DNA from: Methanoregulaceae archaeon UBA467
GTDB taxonomy: Archaea > Halobacteriota > Methanomicrobia > Methanomicrobiales > Methanospirillaceae
DNA length: 64,000 nucleotides
Assembly: GCA_002503825.1 (NCBI GenBank)
Contig: DASP01000007.1
Location: 1-64,000, forward strand
Reading direction: 5' to 3'
Shown here: in pieces, positions 1-9,373 of the stretch
Numbering within the stretch: the stretch's first letter is position 1
Layout of the letters: each line of letters starts with the position of its first letter
Notes under the pieces: model-generated
Databases searched by the model: none
What the model was told of the DNA's origin: nothing
Seen by the model: the letters and a program-made list of their open reading frames with translations, nothing else
Position numbers and translations under genes: made by a program

Positions 1-1089
1 TGTCCGACTGTCTGGATGGATTCATCGTCAAATCCATCTATTATGGGCATATTTTAGGTTTTTAACTTAAGGTACAAAGATCTTGCGGTCGGTTAATTTG
101 GGATTTCATATTTTTTACTGCGAATTGTGGGATACAGGCATTTCCCTGCACCGTATTGATGCATGAACTCATTAAAATCGCATGATCAATCTAATCATCG
201 TCATTTTTTGGATTCTTTGCCGAAATGTTTTTCGTTTACGGGTGAACTGCCACTCTTGTCTGTCATGCGGCAGATATCATCACGCATAAAATACGGTGAT
301 CAGACGAAACGGGGTCCGGGGAAGGGGAGGAACTCAGATGACCCCTGACCGGCACCAGTTGTAAAACCGCCATTTATTCCTTAATATCATGAATTAAAGC
401 GTATTAACTCGAATTTTTATGAGAGTAAGATCGGAATGTTTTTGCCATGCCGGGAAAACTATGAGTGAGTTTAAATGTCCTCGGAAACGGGTGTCAGCGG
501 GTTACGCGATGAAAATTTCGATGAAGCGGTTCAACGGAAGAAATTTGAACAGTATATGGAACTGCGCCAGAAAAATCTGCGCAAATGTCACTTTAGTTAT
601 CGACGGAAAATCTAAGCCCTGTATTTATCGTTATATTCCTGTCCGACCAGGAATGTCTGAAATCGTAAATATTCCAGTCTCCGTTTCTTCTCCGGCACAT
701 ATTGTATTTTAAAGGATCCGGGCCTGATCCCATTTTGCAGTGTCGATGGGATTAAGGTTTATCCTGAACATACTCCCGAATCTTTAAGAGGGCGACAGGC
801 CATCCCGTTCCGGATTGAGTCCCAAAAATTGTCCTTACTGAGTAATTGTGCCGTAATCCACACATTTCCGGCAGGGGAGCATGGATGGTCCCGCCACCGG
901 CAATCACTACCAATTTCAGGCAGTAATGCAATATCTGCCGTCTTGGTAATAACGGGGAACGTTTTTGCACGAATAATAACTGATTTGCCCCCCACAAATA
1001 TAATATTTTTTGAATATAAATATATAGATACATATAAACTATACATTTAAATAGAGTAATATATACTGATATTCACGAGGAGAAAGTGC
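1..1089. other. No supported gene; upstream region of the AbrB-PhoU gene
   Basis: About 1.1 kb without a convincing coding region. Short open frames on both strands (for example 419-712) lack a clear ribosome binding site and a recognisable motif. The last ~100 bases are very A/T rich, with a TATA-like stretch around 1046-1056, and end in a strong ribosome binding site (gaggag) seven bases before the ATG at 1090, so this end carries the promoter of the next gene. Confidence 0.5.
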
Positions 1090-2097
1090 ATGGAAATTCG
1101 AAAAGTGCAGATTACCGGGGGGTCATCCTATGTCGTTACCCTCCCCAAAGATTGGGCACAGTCCCACAAGATAAAGAAAAATGACCCGCTGGGAATGATC
1201 GTCCAGGGGGACGGCACCCTCCTCGTCACCAAGGACATCCACGAGAAACCGATCCAGCGGACCAAGAGGATAGACGTGACTGCCATTCATGATCCCACCT
1301 ATCTCTTCAGGCTGCTTATTGGAACCTATATTGCAGGGTTCACCACCATAGAGGTCTTTTCAAAGACCCGCCTTCCTCCCTCGATCGGGATGATCGTACG
1401 TGACTTCACCCAGATGACCATCGGACCGGAGGTGGTGGAGGAGACGGACAACCAGATTATTCTCAAGGATCTCCTCAATCCAATGGAAATGCCCTTTAAC
1501 AACACCATCAAGAGGATGTTTGTGATTGTGAAGAACATGTACCTGGATGTCATGAGTGCCATGGAATCGGGAAATCGCAGACTCGCAGATGAGATCATCT
1601 GCAGGGACAGTGATGTGGACCGGCTTCACTGGCTGATAGCCAGGCAGACCAATATCGTGCTGAAGAACCCCGAGCTGGGCAGGAGAATGGCGGTTTCAAC
1701 CAATATGGTGATGAATTCCCTTATCATCAGCCGGATCATCGAACGGATCGGGGATCATGCAGTACGGTGGGCTGAAAATGCCCGTCGCATCTCTGATCGT
1801 AAACTGGACCCCGCAGTCCTGACCCGGATGAAGTCTGCCAGCACCCTGGCACTCTCCATATTCGACAGGAGCATCGTCTCCTATTTCAAGTCCGATATCA
1901 GGGAATCGCATGCAAATATCGAGCAGGTAACAAAACTCGAGGAACTCTGCGAAGAGATGAACACGCTGGCCATGGACCAGGAGCCGGAGGTCGCCATAGC
2001 GCTCCGCTATATCGCAGAAAGCATCAGGAGGTCCGGAGAATACGCAGGGGATATCTCCGAGACAGTAATCAACTACCTTGTCGAGGAAAAGATCTGA
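1090..2097 (+). CDS. Phosphate uptake regulator: AbrB-type DNA-binding domain fused to PhoU domains
   Basis: The 335-residue protein starts with a SpoVT/AbrB-like swapped-hairpin domain (residues ~3-48, with SSYVVTLPKDWA typical of archaeal members), followed by helical PhoU repeats (~115-330, with the RIIERIGDHAVRWAENAR signature). The family is thought to sense phosphate status and regulate phosphate transport; the AbrB domain suggests direct DNA binding. A GAGGAG ribosome binding site precedes the ATG. No Pst transporter gene is adjacent, so it stands alone here. A second PhoU-like protein (DUF47 type) lies at 46132-48075. The family call is secure; the target is unknown. Confidence 0.88.
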   Translation: MEIRKVQITGGSSYVVTLPKDWAQSHKIKKNDPLGMIVQGDGTLLVTKDIHEKPIQRTKRIDVTAIHDPTYLFRLLIGTYIAGFTTIEVFSKTRLPPSIGMIVRDFTQMTIGPEVVEETDNQIILKDLLNPMEMPFNNTIKRMFVIVKNMYLDVMSAMESGNRRLADEIICRDSDVDRLHWLIARQTNIVLKNPELGRRMAVSTNMVMNSLIISRIIERIGDHAVRWAENARRISDRKLDPAVLTRMKSASTLALSIFDRSIVSYFKSDIRESHANIEQVTKLEELCEEMNTLAMDQEPEVAIALRYIAESIRRSGEYAGDISETVINYLVEEKI

Positions 2098-2128
2098 TAC
2101 TTCTCTTTGATCTATAGATAATCTACAA

Positions 2129-2146
2129 CGAAAATATATATTTTCG
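2129..2146. terminator. Perfect AT-rich palindrome after the AbrB-PhoU gene
   Basis: CGAAAATATATATTTTCG is a perfect 18-base palindrome 31 bases after the stop codon of the AbrB-PhoU gene. It could be a weak terminator hairpin or a protein-binding site. Only the symmetry is directly visible. Confidence 0.4.
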
Positions 2147-2723
2147 GTTAATACCATAGTAGCGTCATCTCTTTTCGAAACAAAAATAAGACGGCACCGG
2201 CAGATGTGAAGCTGAAAGAAAAAGCCATGGTCCGTGGTTTTTATCGCTGTATGAACCATGTATGTATACAAATCCATGCACTGACGGTATGCTATATACC
2301 CTGCCCCGGGTCTGGACTGAGGGAATCATCATTCAAAACCTGTTCCACGGCTGTTCGAACGTTTCCACCAGGCCCCCTTGCATCCACGGTTTTTGCCCGG
2401 AATACACGGTGCCCATGCAGGTTATGCATCCATGGAATGTGCCGGGATCCCTAATTACTATCCCGGCACCGCGACTGTCCGGCCGGCTGTAACCGGGAAT
2501 CGTCGTCACGGGTTATAATGCCGGACTATCACATGCATAAAAAGCCTCAGCAATAATTATAGCATTCAGACAGATCCGACCTTCCGGATTTTTGCCAATA
2601 ATATATCCCTGGAAAAATTACTGTCAATATTCCTCCATTGTGGCTGCAAATACCAAAATCAGGTCTTACCGGGCTATTACCCTGCATCGCCAGTATTAAT
2701 ACCTCCATCAGGATATTCAATGC
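2147..2723. other. Intergenic, no supported gene
   Basis: About 580 bases with only short unsupported frames. No tRNA, repeat or strong hairpin was recognised. Confidence 0.5.
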
Positions 2724-3362
2724 ATGAAGATCCTGTTCCCAAAATTGAAAAAGAAAGGCACAGCCGGGCTATTGCTCTTCACCGGGGCCCTGATATTCCT
2801 CTTCGGAATGATGCTGGCAGAATTTACCTATGTCAACTACAATATGGCCAATAATTACATCTCAGATCTGGGTAATTTTACTCATCCTGTACCGGCGATC
2901 ATCTTTAACGCATCCATAATAACATTCGGAGCAATGGCAGTCTGTGCCGGCCTGCTCCTCAGGACCGCCCTCGACCGGGGGCTGGCGATACTTATCATCC
3001 TGGCAGGAGCCGGGGGTATAGGAGTAGGAGTATTCAATGAGGGCACTATCCTGCCCATACATTATATATCTGCTTTAACCGTCTTCATCGGTGGATGCAT
3101 CGCCATTTACCGGTCTGCGAAAGTTCTTTACACACGGCCGGTATCTTACATATTCCTGATAATGGCGGGCATTGTGGTATTTTTCATGTCCATCATGATC
3201 TTCAACATGGTTCCTGGCTCGCACATCCACTTTGGGATCGGAGTGGGAGGCATGGAGCGCATGGTCGTCTTCCCGACCATATTCTGGGTTTTGGTTACCG
3301 GTATCTACCTCGTTGCGCAGGCACAGATCAATGAGACAGGCAGTGCCAGACTGGAGGTCTGA
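2724..3362 (+). CDS. DUF998 family membrane protein
   Basis: A 212-residue integral membrane protein with about six hydrophobic segments (first at ~13-34, then ~60-80, 85-105, 115-130, 138-160, 185-205). The pattern FTYVNYNMANNYISDLG after the first segment is typical of the DUF998 family (S-D-L-G motif). Function of the family is unknown. It stands alone between a long intergenic region and a convergent tRNA-Phe gene. Family assignment is from the length, membrane topology and the N-terminal motif. Confidence 0.72.
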   Translation: MKILFPKLKKKGTAGLLLFTGALIFLFGMMLAEFTYVNYNMANNYISDLGNFTHPVPAIIFNASIITFGAMAVCAGLLLRTALDRGLAILIILAGAGGIGVGVFNEGTILPIHYISALTVFIGGCIAIYRSAKVLYTRPVSYIFLIMAGIVVFFMSIMIFNMVPGSHIHFGIGVGGMERMVVFPTIFWVLVTGIYLVAQAQINETGSARLEV

Positions 3363-3582
3363 CAGAAGAGAGCGCCATAATAATGCCACCTTCCTTTCGG
3401 TTACAAAACGTGAAAACCCGCGATATTCTATGAAACCGACAACTTTTGATTGTAATATGGCGGCAGGTGCCTGCATGAGAAATGTTACATTTTCATCGCC
3501 GTGTGTTGAAGCAGCCAGAAAAAAAATTGGGTTGAAAGAAACTTAAAAACGCTTTTTGAAGACTTTGGTGTTGAAAGATAGA

Positions 3583-3656
3583 TGCCTCAGCCCGGATTTG
3601 AACCGGGGACAACCAGATCTTCAGTCTGGCGCTCTCCCAAACTGAGCTACTAAGGC
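3583..3656 (-). tRNA. tRNA-Phe (anticodon GAA)
   Basis: Cloverleaf read on the minus strand: acceptor GCCTTAG pairs with CTGAGGC, discriminator A; anticodon stem CCAGA/TCTGG encloses CTGAAGA, giving anticodon GAA; T-arm CCCCGG-TTCAAAT-CCGGG. 74 nt, no intron, and CCA is not encoded. Confidence 0.96.
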
Positions 3657-3760
3657 AGGGTTACTATATTAGTCGTTCAGGATTATAAATGATATCATTT
3701 CATCGGACAAAACAGGGTACATGCTACCCATTTTTATGTCAGGCGGTGTATTCTTTGAGG

Positions 3761-4726
3761 ATGTCAGGTGCAGGCAGAACAAAAAAAGGTGCAGAAGACG
3801 GACTTGTCGTTTCGGTTGAGTCACGGAAATCGAATGTAGTCCATGTTACTCACAATGACCTCGATGCAGTGGGATCCGATGCGATCCACAGGATGAGGTT
3901 TGGCGAGATTATGAGTATCTTCTGTTCTGTCGGCAGTTTTCCAGGGATACTCGACCGTGTGGCAGGGGTCGCCGGAAAAGGAGACCTCCTGAGTATCAGC
4001 GATCTCGGATTCCAGCGCCCGGTAGAGGCCAGCCTTGAAAAAGCAAGAAAAAACGGCTGGAAAATAGAATGGCGCGATCATCACCGCTGGCACCAGGACG
4101 AGATCGTGGCTGCAGAACACCTTACCGACCACCTGGCGGTGGACGTATCAACCTGTGCCTGCGGGATCTGCGCCCGTGACCTCCTGCCTGACGATGCCGT
4201 TGCACAGGAAGTCGCCCGTGTCGTCTGTGATTACGACCTCTGGAAAAACCAGGACCCGCGTGCTGCAGTACTTGGCCAGGTCCTGCAGAGGAAAAGAAAC
4301 AGGGACCATGTGAGGGACTGCCTCATAAAAGGAGTCTTTACAGACGAGACTATTGAGAAGGAGTACTCCGGGATAAGGAACGAGATGAACGGTATGATGG
4401 GAAAAAGTGCCGGAAAGTCTGTCATCCTTGGTAAAAAGTATAAAATTGCCTTTGCGCCCCTCTATGGCTACCCGAGCGAGACTGCGGCGTACATCAGGAA
4501 GTCACTCAATACAGATATCGAAGTGATCGTCTCAAAAAACGGCCGCTTTTCACTCAGGTCGGTGCCGCCGGTAAGCCATCTTATCGCGAGGGAATTTTCC
4601 GGCGGAGGCCATCCCAATGCGGCAGGAGGATCATTCGAATTCACCCTCTGGGATCGCTTCCTTTTCTGGCTCTTTCGGAAAAACTCACATTTTGACAAAT
4701 TTGTACAACTCGCTGAAACTATGTAG
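3761..4726 (+). CDS. DHH/DHHA1 family phosphoesterase (nanoRNase/oligoribonuclease-like)
   Basis: Contains the DHH motifs: VTHNDLDAVGSDA near the N-terminus, WRDHHRW in the middle, and the DHHA1 glycine-rich motif EFSGGGHPNAAGG near the C-terminus. Such proteins use two metal ions to cleave phosphodiester bonds in short oligonucleotides or cyclic dinucleotides. The frame stays open upstream to 3689, but the first 24 residues look non-homologous. The ATG at 3761 (MSGAGRTK) has a purine-rich TTTGAGG just before it and is preferred, giving 321 residues. The 3' end overlaps the convergent gene 4719-5510 by 8 bases. The exact substrate is not determinable. Confidence 0.8.
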   Translation: MSGAGRTKKGAEDGLVVSVESRKSNVVHVTHNDLDAVGSDAIHRMRFGEIMSIFCSVGSFPGILDRVAGVAGKGDLLSISDLGFQRPVEASLEKARKNGWKIEWRDHHRWHQDEIVAAEHLTDHLAVDVSTCACGICARDLLPDDAVAQEVARVVCDYDLWKNQDPRAAVLGQVLQRKRNRDHVRDCLIKGVFTDETIEKEYSGIRNEMNGMMGKSAGKSVILGKKYKIAFAPLYGYPSETAAYIRKSLNTDIEVIVSKNGRFSLRSVPPVSHLIAREFSGGGHPNAAGGSFEFTLWDRFLFWLFRKNSHFDKFVQLAETM

Positions 4727-5510
4727 AGATCGACGAATCCCTGACAAGACTGTCCCAGTATACGCTGCAGCCCTCATGACAATATCCCCCGGTCATAATT
4801 GTATCTGCATCCCGGTGGTCCAGGAGTTCGAGTAATGATTCCCTGGTCGGGTCAAGCAGTATAATTTTACCGACCTCATATTCATCCATGGCCCTGATAA
4901 CATCAGGTATATTGACCCTTGAAACCATGATGTCTCTCTGGAATTCAAGAATTGCCTCAATGTCGTCCTTGGATGGATTAAAAGTCATAAAAAAGGTCTT
5001 TTTTCCTGAAAGGGCTTCTATATCTTCCGAACTGACAGATGTTCCCACCAGCACGTGCCCATAGATCCCTTTGTCCCTCATCGATCGCGCCAGTACTTTA
5101 TACGCACTATAAAGCGCCTGCCCTGCCTCGTCGCTATCACCATAATAATCATCGCGGATGCCAAGATCACAGGGTGCAGGCATGCAGAACCAGAGATCTT
5201 TTTTCATACGCACACACATTTCCGCATCATCTGCGATATCCCGGGTATCACACCCGATTTCTCCGGCAATTCGCGATTCTTCCACTCCGATGAAGGCATT
5301 AAAAAGCCTTGGTTTGTAAAAACGGCCTCCGGCACAGGCATAGTCTATTTTTGCTTCAACCTGTGGGATAAGCGTATGTTCAAGATGATAGGTCATAAGA
5401 TCTCCCTCATGTCCACGTCGCTGTGACACCCATTCTGCCAGATCCTCCGGTGACGGCATCGTACTTTCCGATCCAAACGATCTGGCAGGGAATGTGAGTT
5501 TTTTTCCCAT
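4719..5510 (-). CDS. Conserved hypothetical protein with cysteine motifs
   Basis: A 263-residue soluble protein that I do not recognise. Visible features are several cysteines, including CMPAPCDLG near the middle and GGYCHEGC near the C-terminus, and an acidic composition without signal peptide or membrane segments. It is divergent from metG with only ~40 bases between starts and convergent with the DHH phosphoesterase. The paired CxxxC-like clusters could bind metal, but this is speculation. Codon usage resembles the neighbours, so the frame is probably real. Confidence 0.6.
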   Translation of the reverse strand: MGKKLTFPARSFGSESTMPSPEDLAEWVSQRRGHEGDLMTYHLEHTLIPQVEAKIDYACAGGRFYKPRLFNAFIGVEESRIAGEIGCDTRDIADDAEMCVRMKKDLWFCMPAPCDLGIRDDYYGDSDEAGQALYSAYKVLARSMRDKGIYGHVLVGTSVSSEDIEALSGKKTFFMTFNPSKDDIEAILEFQRDIMVSRVNIPDVIRAMDEYEVGKIILLDPTRESLLELLDHRDADTIMTGGYCHEGCSVYWDSLVRDSSIST

Positions 5511-5518
5511 GTAATCAT

Positions 5519-5528
5519 CTTATTTATA
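5519..5528 (+). promoter_or_regulatory. TATA box for metG, probably leaderless transcript
   Basis: TCTTATTTATAGC holds an archaeal box A centred near 5524, about 25 bases before the metG GTG/ATG at 5549/5552. That spacing puts the transcription start at the start codon, implying a leaderless mRNA; no Shine-Dalgarno sequence is present before metG. Confidence 0.5.
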
Positions 5529-5551
5529 GCATCATTATCAAAAGCATAGTG

Positions 5552-7540
5552 ATGAGTGATCAACCATTACTGGTGACATGCGGACTCCCGTATACCAACG
5601 GTCCATGTCATATCGGCCATTTGCGGACATATGTGCCTGCGGATTTTTACGTCAGGTACATGCGGCGCATTGGTACCGATGTCGTCTTTATCTGCGGTTC
5701 AGATAATCACGGGACGCCGGTGGTGGTGAGCGCGGAAGAGGCAGGGATTAGTCCGAGGGAACTCTGCGAACGCTACCACCAGCACTTTGATCAGACATTT
5801 AAGCGCATGGCGGTCAGTTTCGACCATTTCGGTATGACTGATGATCCTGCAAATCACGACAGGACAAAAAAGATTGTTACAGAACTGATCCAAAACGGCT
5901 ATGTCTATTCAAAGGTCGTCCAGCAGAGTTTTTGTGTGAAATGCAGGCGGTTCCTTCCTGACCGTTATGTTGAGGGGATCTGCCCGCACTGCGGGACACC
6001 TGCCCGCGGTGACGAGTGTGACCAGGGCTGCGGACGTCACCTCGAACCGGGTGAGATACAGGAACCGGCCTGCACTGTGTGCGGCACGCGTGCCGAATTC
6101 AGGGATCAGGAGCATTATTTCTTCAAACTAAGTGAATTTCAGGATTATCTTCTCAACTATCTCGACCAGCTGAAAGGGACATTAAATGCCCGCAATTATG
6201 CCCTTGGCTGGGTTCGCGACGAGCTTCATGACTGGTGCATAACCCGGACCCTCGACTGGGGCGTTAAATTCCCGGGGCGGGACGACCTTGTCGTCTATGT
6301 CTGGGTCGATGCCCCGATAGGGTATATCTCATTTACAGAGGAATGGGCAGAAAAAGCCGGGAAGGACTGGCGCAAATACTGGTGTGGTGATTCAAACGTA
6401 ACCCATTTCATCGGCGGAGATATCATCTATCACCATTGTATTTTCTGGCCGGCACTCCTGAAAGGGTCCGGATATGGCATACCTCATGCAGTGGTGGCAA
6501 GCGGAATGGTCAAGGTGGATGACCATAAATTCTCAAAATCACGCGGATATGTGGTCTGGACCAACGACGACTATCTTGACCGTGGCCTTTCACCCGACTA
6601 CCTGCGCTACTACCTCCTCTCGTATACCAACCATACAAAGGAACTGAACTTCTCCTGGAAGATGTACCAGGAACGGGTAAATAACGAGCTTGTGAATACC
6701 CTGGGAAATTTTGTCTACCGGACATTGTTCTTTGCACATAAGGAGTTCGGGGGAATCCCTGCCATCCCGACCGATGAAGCCATCTTTGACGAGATAAAAA
6801 AGTCACTTAACGGAATCGATTCGGCAATGAAGGAGTATGAATTTAAAGGCGCTGTCGACTCCATGATGGCCCTTGCAGCCTTTGGCAATAATTACATCCA
6901 GACAAATGCTCCATGGAAACTGATAAAAAGCGACCGGGATGCAGCCATGCAGGTCATCAGGAACTGCCTGACGATTGTGAAAGCCCTGGCACTCCTTACA
7001 GAACCCGTTATGCCACAGAAAGCGCAAAGCATCTGGGAGGCGCTTGGCAATTCAGATGCAATATCTGGCCATTTGATAAATGAGGCCCTTACAGGACTGG
7101 AAGGGCATCTTCTTCCTTCACCACAGCCCCTCTTTGAGAAACTCGATGACAAACTCATTGCAGAGCTCGATGCCCTGCTTACAAAGAGAGTCGAAGAAGC
7201 ATCCAGAAAGCCGGTCAAGCAGGATATCATCAGTATCGAGGATTTTTCACGGATCGAAATGCGTATCGGCAGGGTGATCTCAGCAGAACCCGTCCCGAAA
7301 TCAAAGAAACTCCTGAAATTGCAGGTCGACCTTGGATCTGAAAAAAGACAGATCGTGAGTGGAATCGCGCAGTTCTACAACCCCGGCGATCTGCCCGGAA
7401 AGCTCGTGGTGGTGCTGACGAATCTTGCACCTGCAACCATATTCGGTATTGAAAGCAACGGGATGATCCTTGCTGCAGGAGACTCTGCCTCGTTGCTGGT
7501 CCCACTTTCCGGGGTTGAACCGGGAACAAAAATCAGGTAA
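5552..7540 (+). CDS. metG: Methionyl-tRNA synthetase
   Basis: Class I aminoacyl-tRNA synthetase that charges tRNA-Met. The HIGH-type motif CHIGHL is at ~residue 18, the KMSKS-type loop KFSKSRG at ~328, and the connective peptide has two zinc knuckles (CVKC...CPHC and CDQGC...CTVC). An anticodon-binding helical domain follows, and the C-terminal ~100 residues form an EMAP/Trbp111-like tRNA-binding domain (FSRIEMRIGRVISAE). Full length, 662 residues. GTG at 5549 is directly followed by ATG at 5552; the ATG is taken as start. Leaderless translation is likely. Confidence 0.97.
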   Translation: MSDQPLLVTCGLPYTNGPCHIGHLRTYVPADFYVRYMRRIGTDVVFICGSDNHGTPVVVSAEEAGISPRELCERYHQHFDQTFKRMAVSFDHFGMTDDPANHDRTKKIVTELIQNGYVYSKVVQQSFCVKCRRFLPDRYVEGICPHCGTPARGDECDQGCGRHLEPGEIQEPACTVCGTRAEFRDQEHYFFKLSEFQDYLLNYLDQLKGTLNARNYALGWVRDELHDWCITRTLDWGVKFPGRDDLVVYVWVDAPIGYISFTEEWAEKAGKDWRKYWCGDSNVTHFIGGDIIYHHCIFWPALLKGSGYGIPHAVVASGMVKVDDHKFSKSRGYVVWTNDDYLDRGLSPDYLRYYLLSYTNHTKELNFSWKMYQERVNNELVNTLGNFVYRTLFFAHKEFGGIPAIPTDEAIFDEIKKSLNGIDSAMKEYEFKGAVDSMMALAAFGNNYIQTNAPWKLIKSDRDAAMQVIRNCLTIVKALALLTEPVMPQKAQSIWEALGNSDAISGHLINEALTGLEGHLLPSPQPLFEKLDDKLIAELDALLTKRVEEASRKPVKQDIISIEDFSRIEMRIGRVISAEPVPKSKKLLKLQVDLGSEKRQIVSGIAQFYNPGDLPGKLVVVLTNLAPATIFGIESNGMILAAGDSASLLVPLSGVEPGTKIR

Positions 7541-7790
7541 TTTTTTTTGGATTAAAAAATCGGGCAATCCGGATTTTTATTCCCATTTTTATGAAACATA
7601 ATCCAGGTCAGATATCAAACAACACGTACCGATAGTGTTTCCCAGAGCGGGCTATCCCGTGCTATAAATGAAATACTGGTTACCAACAGCCGCTAAAATA
7701 GATAAAAATTACCGGGCAGGATTTATAGCGGCTCTTCACCCGGCAGTTAGTTTCGGCATTTTTGGATCGTGCCTTTTTAAAATCGTATAA

Positions 7791-8405
7791 TCAGGATTTA
7801 TTCCCTTCAGCAAGAGCGTCTTTCATGGCATTCCTGACTTGTTCAGACGATTCATGTTCGTAGGCAGTGCGAATGGCTTCAACCCCTGCAGACCCTCCGA
7901 GTTTTAAGAGCGATACCACAGTAATCCGCCTGACATATTCGTTCTCGTCATTGAGTCTGCTGATCAGTGGCTCTGTCGCACTACGGTCTCCGGTTTCACC
8001 CAGCGATTTTGCTGCCATATACCTGACATGATCTTTCTGGTCATCCAGCGCTTTCACCAGGGGAAGTATTGCATAACGACTCCGTATAAGGCCCAGGGCC
8101 TCGGCTGCCCGGTACCGCACCTTCCAGTCATCGTCCCATAGAAGGATGAGAAGTTCCGGGACGGCCGGTTCTCCCAGTGCAGCAAGGGCAATGGTTGCCT
8201 GAAGTCTTACCTGTTTGTCGCTGTCATGGAATGCCCTGACAAAAAGTGGCATAAATTTGAGATCTTTCATCTTTCCCATAAAGACAAGTGAGTATATTTT
8301 CACACCCGGGTCAGCACTCTCCTCAAATGCCTGCACCAGTGCTTCTTCTCCAAGGTCAGCTCCATACGTCACGTTATTTACCCCGGGATTATTTTCCTGC
8401 TTCAT
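7791..8405 (-). CDS. HEAT-repeat protein
   Basis: About 204 residues made of roughly five 30-residue HEAT/PBS-lyase-type helical repeats (patterns such as VRYRAAEALGLI, VRYMAAKSLGETGD, VRRITVVSLLKLGG). These repeats form a solenoid used for protein-protein contacts; no catalytic motif is visible. An upstream TTG at 8414 is in frame, but the ATG at 8405 (MKQENN) is preceded by GAGGTTGCAAAGG and is preferred. A smaller HEAT protein lies at 24624-24938. Partner unknown. Confidence 0.8.
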   Translation of the reverse strand: MKQENNPGVNNVTYGADLGEEALVQAFEESADPGVKIYSLVFMGKMKDLKFMPLFVRAFHDSDKQVRLQATIALAALGEPAVPELLILLWDDDWKVRYRAAEALGLIRSRYAILPLVKALDDQKDHVRYMAAKSLGETGDRSATEPLISRLNDENEYVRRITVVSLLKLGGSAGVEAIRTAYEHESSEQVRNAMKDALAEGNKS

Positions 8406-8975
8406 CCTTTGCAACCTCTTCCGATATGCTTCCCTTTTACATTAGCGATGACCTTTAAGAAAATCATCGTTTTCAACATTCTCCTTTCAGGGGAGCACAG
8501 GAAGAATATAGTTTTTCAGAATGACCGTTAACATATAGCATTATAAGGTTTATGTGAATTCGGGACCATTTTTACCGGTTTTAACATCAATATACGGCAC
8601 ATCTGGAAAAATATACGATTTAAAGCGCCAGAACACGCAATTCTGGCAGGTATTTTTATTGCAAAAATGACCCTCCGGGACTGGATGATTTAAATCTAAT
8701 AAATCGGTTTTTTAAACCTTAAATCAGGAATCGGGTAATAATATGACTTTTATCCGGGCGAGGTAATGAGCATATACCACATCATATAAATGCTATTTGC
8801 CTGACGATTGCCATGAATCTGCTACGACCGGCTCCTCTTTATTTTAGCGTTTTCAAGAATGGTGAGAAGACGAAAAGAGTTTTTATCAGGGCCTTAATTT
8901 CCCACAAACAGGAATTACGGACCCTGTCGCATTCCGGTGACGCTAAAACAACGGATCTGATGCCGGGTGATCGTA
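8406..8975. other. Intergenic, no supported gene
   Basis: About 570 AT-rich bases upstream of the HEAT gene, running up to the structured repeat at 8976. No coding signal was recognised. The gap continues on the other side of the repeat (9101-9338), also without a gene. Confidence 0.45.
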
Positions 8976-9100
8976 TGCGTGCGTCCCCACAATGCGACAG
9001 GGACCGTGATTAGTTCTGGTAAAAAAGAACAGTATCCGGAACAACCCTGCCTGCAGACCATCCCGCAGCGGGATGGAGCAGGGAGGGGTGCAACCCCTCC
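8976..9100 (+). repeat. Structured dispersed repeat, copy 1
   Basis: A ~125-base element found again in opposite orientation at 27314-27438. The central part, including a run from ACCGTGATTAG to GAACAGTATCC, is identical; the flanks are ~80% alike. It can fold into three hairpins: GTTCT/AGAAC around the conserved A-run, CCATCCCG/CGGGATGG (9058-9076), and GGAGGGGT/ACCCCTCC (9082-9100). Base changes between copies keep the last two stems paired. Not flanked by any transposase; it could be a non-coding RNA or a small non-autonomous mobile element. Confidence 0.75.
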
Positions 9101-9338
9101 TGTCGGAGATAAGGACCGAACAGGTAGTACCGAATTAAGTAATTCAACAGAGTCGATATTCTGGTTTATTCTATGCAGACTGTAGGAGATATGACACATT
9201 CCGGCATTAACCGGGGCTGCAGTCTTTTTACATATGTATCAATAATCCTGACAATGGGCCAGAACCCCTTTTTGAACTTACGGATACCTGAATCATGATT
9301 GAATTTTTTAAAAATGCAAAAATAAGATAAATTTTTTT

Positions 9339-9364
9339 AAAATTCAGGATTTCTCCTGAATTTT
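9339..9364 (-). terminator. Hairpin terminator of secreted-protein paralog 1
   Basis: Perfect 11-base inverted repeat (AAAATTCAGGA, 4-base loop, TCCTGAATTTT) starting ten bases after the stop codon of the gene at 9374-10180 (minus strand), followed by T-rich sequence on that strand. Similar hairpins with the same TTCAGGA core follow the other two paralogs. Confidence 0.7.
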
Positions 9365-9373
9365 TCCCAGACC

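Noticed and set aside
419..712. 97-codon frame in the first intergenic region
   Set aside because: Basic composition without motif, no ribosome binding site, and codon use unlike neighbouring genes.
8967..9185. 72-codon frame covering the structured repeat copy 1
   Set aside because: In copy 2 the corresponding frame is interrupted, and the base changes follow RNA pairing rather than codon constraint.
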